A stretch of DNA of 64,000 bases from the NCBI GenBank assembly GCA_026391945.1, contig JAPLDA010000023.1, forward strand, positions 39,740-103,739. The letters run 5' to 3'. The position numbers and the translations under genes are program-made. The first letter of the stretch is position 1, and every line of letters starts with the position of its first letter. This DNA comes from Bacteroidota bacterium. GTDB taxonomy: Bacteria; Bacteroidota; Bacteroidia; AKYH767-A; 2013-40CM-41-45. Positions 59,912 through 64,000 of this stretch are shown piece by piece. Below the pieces are notes generated by a model. That model worked only from the letters and a program-made list of their open reading frames with translations, was not told the DNA's origin and ran no database searches.

Positions 59912-60925
59912 ATGCTGAAGATCGACATCCATACACACATTCTCCCCGAAAACATTCCTGACTTCAAATCAAAATTTGGTTACGGAGGATTTGTTTCGCT
60001 GGATCATCACAAGCCGTGTTGTGCGCAGATGATGATTGATGGAAAGTTTTTCCGTGAAGTTCAGGACAACAGCTGGGATGCGGAAACCAGGATGAAAGAG
60101 TGCGATCACCATCGTGTTAATGTGCAGGTTCTTTCGACGGTTCCGGTGATGTTCGGTTACTGGGCGAAACCAAAAGATTGCCTGGAGGTTTCAAAATTTC
60201 TGAATGACCACATCGCAGAAATTGTTCAACGTTATCCAAAAAGATTCATCGGGCTCGGAACAATTCCATTGCAGGATCCGGATCTTGCCATCCTCGAAAT
60301 GGAGCGGTGCAGGAAGATCGGGTTGCCCGGCGTACAAATCGGATCGCATGTGAATGAATGGAACCTCGATGCAGCCGAACTTTTTCCTGTGTTTGCCGCA
60401 GCGGAAAAATCCGGCACAGCCATCTTCGTTCATCCCTGGGAGATGATGGGGCAGGAGAAGATGAAAAAATACTGGCTTCCCTGGCTGGTCGGCATGCCTG
60501 CAGAAACATCACGTGCTATCTGTTCCATGATTTTCGGAGGAGTGTTCGAGCGATTGCCCAACCTTCGCGTTGCCTTTGCTCATGGCGGCGGATCTTTTCC
60601 CGCCACCATCGGACGCATTCAGCATGGCTTCGACTGCCGGCCAGACCTTGTCGCAATCGACAACAACGTGCCGCCTCAAAATTACCTTGGAAAATTTTAC
60701 CTCGATTCTCTCGTTCATGATGGTGATATGTTGAAACACATCGTGAAGTTAGTAGGCGCCAACCGTGTTGCCCTCGGAAGCGATTATCCATTCCCGCTGG
60801 GAGAAAATGTTCCGGGAACATTAATTGAAAGCCTGAACTTTGACGATGAAACAATAGAACGATTGTTAAACGGAACAGCACTGGAATGGCTTGCCTTGTC
60901 GAAAGAAAAATTTTTGAGCCGATGA
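59912..60925 (+). CDS. nbaD: Amidohydrolase, 2-amino-3-carboxymuconate-6-semialdehyde decarboxylase-like
   Basis: IDIHTHILPE, VQVLSTVPVMFGYWAK, FVHPWEMMG, FAHGGGSFP, LGSDYPFPLGE. Confidence 0.9.
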   Translation: MLKIDIHTHILPENIPDFKSKFGYGGFVSLDHHKPCCAQMMIDGKFFREVQDNSWDAETRMKECDHHRVNVQVLSTVPVMFGYWAKPKDCLEVSKFLNDHIAEIVQRYPKRFIGLGTIPLQDPDLAILEMERCRKIGLPGVQIGSHVNEWNLDAAELFPVFAAAEKSGTAIFVHPWEMMGQEKMKKYWLPWLVGMPAETSRAICSMIFGGVFERLPNLRVAFAHGGGSFPATIGRIQHGFDCRPDLVAIDNNVPPQNYLGKFYLDSLVHDGDMLKHIVKLVGANRVALGSDYPFPLGENVPGTLIESLNFDDETIERLLNGTALEWLALSKEKFLSR

Positions 60926-61722
60926 TCCGGGCCGGTTATGATCGGAACGGGCGCGAGATTAAGAATGACATCCGGAAACGAATTTCATTCTCCATCCTCT
61001 CCATATTTTTCTTTTTACATTCATTTTATTCAGCCGCACAGGATCCGCCGAAACCATTCGCTGTTGTTGAACTTTTCACATCGGAAGGTTGCGCCACTTG
61101 TCCGCCGGCAGAAAAATTACTGAACAGCATCATCACCGAATCAAAAAAAAACAACACCCGGATTTTTTGTATTGAATATCATGTGGATTACTGGAACCAC
61201 GGTGGATGGAGGGATCCGTTCAGCAAAAACCAGTTTACAATGAGGCAGAATATGTATTCGGCGGTGTTGCGGCAAAGGGAGCTGTACACTCCGCAGATGA
61301 TTGTAAATGGAGAAGTCGAATTCACCGGATCTGACTCTTTGAAAGCTAAAACAGCCATCAACAAAGCGCTGGAAAAAAAAACAGAAACCTCTTTGTTTGT
61401 GAGCGTAGATTCGGTAGCCGGTGACACTGCGTTTGTGAACTACGTTGCTTCGCAGGCAGGCAAAAATTTTTCCCTTCACAGCGTTATTGTCGAAAGCGAT
61501 CTGGTATCTAAAATCACGAAAGGAGAAAATGCCGGAACGACGATCACACACAACCAGGTTGCGAGGATATTTTATTCCACGTCATTGAATGAAAAATCGG
61601 GGTTGATAAAAATTCCGCTGAAAGGAATGAAGATGAATTCCAATTGTTTTTTGATTGCGTTTGTTCAGCATAAACAATCGATGCGGATTCTTGCCGCTAC
61701 CTCTTGCTCCTTCAGGCCATAA
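60922..61722 (+). CDS. DUF1223 (thioredoxin-like) exported protein
   Basis: FAVVELFTSEGCATCPPAEKLLNSI, YHVDYWNHGGWRDPFS, YTPQMIVNG. Confidence 0.9.
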   Translation: MIRAGYDRNGREIKNDIRKRISFSILSIFFFLHSFYSAAQDPPKPFAVVELFTSEGCATCPPAEKLLNSIITESKKNNTRIFCIEYHVDYWNHGGWRDPFSKNQFTMRQNMYSAVLRQRELYTPQMIVNGEVEFTGSDSLKAKTAINKALEKKTETSLFVSVDSVAGDTAFVNYVASQAGKNFSLHSVIVESDLVSKITKGENAGTTITHNQVARIFYSTSLNEKSGLIKIPLKGMKMNSNCFLIAFVQHKQSMRILAATSCSFRP

Positions 61723-61884
61723 GACATTCCTGGAAACCGCTATTGACGGGCGATTCCTGCCTTATATGAATAAACAATTGGATTTGTCGTTGAATAGTAG
61801 GGAAGGAAAAAGATTTTTTTGATTTTTGAAACCGGAAACAAACCCCCGCCCACTGCAAAGCAAGTTTTAATAATTTGACCAGGA

Positions 61885-61924
61885 CGGTGAAGGTCCCCTC
61901 TGCATTTTACTGCAACCTTCACCG
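61885..61924. terminator. Hairpin between convergent genes
   Basis: CGGTGAAGGT...TGCA-TTTTAC-TGCA-ACCTTCACCG; no T tract after it. Confidence 0.45.
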
Positions 61925-61961
61925 TGCAAGGTCAACAAGATTTTAAAGAACAACGTTGCAA

Positions 61962-62867
61962 TCAAAGATCGCTTTTTCCACCGCCGATTGTAAAGACTCT
62001 TGAAATATTAAATCCGACACGGATACCGGCATCACTCCATTTGGAATCGGTGTGTGCAAAAAACTGGTTCTCTGCCATGCCAAACGAATTGGTAAGATAA
62101 ACCTGGAACACATGTCCGCCGGTTTCTATTTCATAACCGATTCCCATGCTGTTATAATAAGTGCTTTGCGTGTATTTGTTGATGCGATAACAGTATTCGG
62201 CAACAATGGCCGACCGTTTCGAAAACTTGAAACGTGTTGCAGCGGTTACGCCGTACACATCGTTCTTGTCGGTGAATTTTTCCACGAGGTTATAATGAAC
62301 AAAGAACGGTGCCACCTGGAAAGAAAAACTCGGACTGAATTTTCGTCCGGCAATGATTTCATAACAATACGACAACCGGCTTGACATGAATTCATATTTA
62401 TCGAAACCGTTCTTCTCTTTGTTCAGGTCTTTCAGGTTGGTGTAATACATTCCCGAAAACAGGGTAACGCTGAGCGGATGTGCGTCGTCGTCGGTTTGAC
62501 GGTAAAGTTTGAATTTCAGAAATCCGTCTGCCATTTTTTCAAGCGAACTCCTGCCGACTCCAACCATCAGCCGTCCGTCGTAACTGTATTCAAGGCTCAG
62601 GCGGATGTTGGCCGGCTCATCGATTCCCCACCATTTGTAAGAGCCGCTGTTGATGGCTCCGAACCGGTGAGAGATGCGGAAATCGAGCGTGTTTTTTCCT
62701 ACCGTCTCCAGCGAATGTGTGCTGATGATCCTGGTGGACTTAAATGTAGCCGTTGCAAAAGTTTTTTCAGATGGCTGGTTGCCCAGCAGGTTTATTAAAT
62801 CCTGTGCGTTGCCGGTGAACTGAAAACCAACGGCCAGTGCAACAGAGAAAAGGATTTTCTTAATCAT
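61962..62867 (-). CDS. DUF5777-like outer-membrane beta-barrel protein
   Basis: Signal peptide; FKSTRIISTHSLETVGKNTLDFRISHRFGAINSG; barrel-like alternation. Confidence 0.75.
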   Translation of the reverse strand: MIKKILFSVALAVGFQFTGNAQDLINLLGNQPSEKTFATATFKSTRIISTHSLETVGKNTLDFRISHRFGAINSGSYKWWGIDEPANIRLSLEYSYDGRLMVGVGRSSLEKMADGFLKFKLYRQTDDDAHPLSVTLFSGMYYTNLKDLNKEKNGFDKYEFMSSRLSYCYEIIAGRKFSPSFSFQVAPFFVHYNLVEKFTDKNDVYGVTAATRFKFSKRSAIVAEYCYRINKYTQSTYYNSMGIGYEIETGGHVFQVYLTNSFGMAENQFFAHTDSKWSDAGIRVGFNISRVFTIGGGKSDL

Positions 62868-62909
62868 AATAGTATGTTCTTATTGAGGTATGGAGGGGTT
62901 CATTTATTA

Positions 62910-63305
62910 TTAATTATTCAGTTTGCCTTGATGGACCCAGGCAATAACCTTTTTGATGGAGCAGCTGTCAAGTGTTCCACCGCCACTTGGCATCCACTGG
63001 GTAGGCGTATACGACGGATCATGTGTAATGGATTTAACAATCATTGAAGCGGTGCTGCTTACATCAGCATAATTGTCGAGAGGAATTCCGGAAGTGCTGG
63101 AAGCCGTACTATGACACGAAGTATTGGTTCCGCAGCTGGCATCGAGTATGGGCTTTACGTCTGTGACATATGAAATTGTTACCGTGGTATCACAATTAGC
63201 CGCCGAAACAACAGGGTGAAGTTCTTCGAGGTTGTCATAATAACAGGAACTGAAGAAAAGCAGGACGAACAGAATCGGTAAATAATTTTTAACCAGGACT
63301 TTCAT
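62910..63305 (-). CDS. Lipoprotein with atypical c-heme-like motif (C-x5-CH)
   Basis: LFFSSCYYD lipobox; VKPILDASCGTNTSCHSTASSTSGIPLDNYADV. Confidence 0.65.
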   Translation of the reverse strand: MKVLVKNYLPILFVLLFFSSCYYDNLEELHPVVSAANCDTTVTISYVTDVKPILDASCGTNTSCHSTASSTSGIPLDNYADVSSTASMIVKSITHDPSYTPTQWMPSGGGTLDSCSIKKVIAWVHQGKLNN

Positions 63306-63320
63306 TGATAGCATAAGAAT

Positions 63321-63695
63321 TTAATTGTTAAGCGCACCCTGTTCAATCCATACATAGATGTTCAGGATTTGTTTATCAGATAACATGGGCTGCGGTGAAG
63401 GAGGCATCAGGTGTTCGGTTCTTCCGACAACAGATTGATAGAGGCGGCTGTCCCTTGCGTTTCCCGGGTTCACACTTTTCATTACGTCATCATAAGTTAC
63501 TAGGGAAAACGATTCATTGTCTCCGCCGGAGTGACAGCCGCTTTGTGTGCAATTGCCGATGAGCACAGGCTGAACATCGCTCTGGAAACTTATGGCAGGC
63601 TTTGCCGAAACATCAGCTGTATGATTACAGGAACTTGAAAGAAAAAAACAAAGACCGGCAAAAAGAACGAAGGACCTGTTTATTGTTTTTTTCAT
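63321..63695 (-). CDS. Lipoprotein with atypical c-heme-like motif (C-x4-CH)
   Basis: FLSSSCN lipobox; VQPVLIGNCTQSGCHSGG; ends in IWIEQGALNN as the neighbour ends in AWVHQGKLNN. Confidence 0.7.
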   Translation of the reverse strand: MKKTINRSFVLFAGLCFFLSSSCNHTADVSAKPAISFQSDVQPVLIGNCTQSGCHSGGDNESFSLVTYDDVMKSVNPGNARDSRLYQSVVGRTEHLMPPSPQPMLSDKQILNIYVWIEQGALNN

Positions 63696-63777
63696 TGACG
63701 AGGGAGAGGGTTAAAAAACAAACTTCCGGTGAAAGTAAGCCGCCGGAAGCTTGTTTTATAATTACAGGAAATATTTT

Positions 63778-64000
63778 TTACTGGAACAGAACTTTTTTGA
63801 CACTCCGGTTATGATCTACAGTTACATTCAACAGGTAGGTTCCCTTTGCAAGAGTTGATAAGTCGGAAAACGAATGGTTGTATGTTCCGGCAGATTTTTC
63901 TTCATTGATAAATTCGCGCACCAGGTTTCCGTTGATATCATACAACTCAATAACAACATTGCTTTGGTGGTCCACCCGATAAGAAACATTCAGGAATTCA
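63778..64000 (-). CDS. C-terminal T9SS sorting domain of a larger protein (truncated by window end)
   Basis: Frame open to the window edge; VIELYDINGNLVREFINEEKSAGTYNHSFSDLSTLAKGTYLLNVTVDHNRSVKKVLFQ. Confidence 0.85.
   Translation of the reverse strand, partial: EFLNVSYRVDHQSNVVIELYDINGNLVREFINEEKSAGTYNHSFSDLSTLAKGTYLLNVTVDHNRSVKKVLFQ

Overview
Bacteroidota-type chromosomal window in two parts. (1) About 1-19.4 kb is AT-rich accessory DNA. It starts inside a truncated tyrosine recombinase, followed by an excisionase-like HTH gene and a Rep-like gene. A defence-island-like series follows: a DUF4062 (TIR-like)-LOTUS/OST-HTH fusion, an Mrr-type restriction enzyme, and a translationally coupled type I R-M operon with hsdR, a PD-(D/E)XK-like inserted gene, a fused hsdM-hsdS and a RloC/AAA_13-like ATPase with a zinc-hook-like CxxC. 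It ends with a compact three-gene cassette: an HD+GHKL(Hsp90-like) ATPase, a small anchorless GT51 peptidoglycan-glycosyltransferase-like protein, and a pol-beta-type nucleotidyltransferase. I regard that cassette as the best candidate for an undescribed system. Long imperfect hairpins lie between accessory genes. (2) About 19.4-64 kb is ordinary core sequence: ECF sigma/anti-sigma, SLC13 permease, TauE/SafE, MBL-rhodanese, thioredoxin, RNase R, tRNA-Lys, MORN-repeat protein, NadA, RpiB, M28 and S8 peptidases, PIG-L deacetylase, APC permease, nuoLMN, exbB-exbD-exbD-tonB-pstS-TPR, a 3-hydroxyanthranilate degradation cluster, DUF1223, a DUF5777-like barrel, atypical c-heme proteins, and a T9SS-sorted protein running off the end. 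All family calls come from reading motifs in the sequence; no searches were run.
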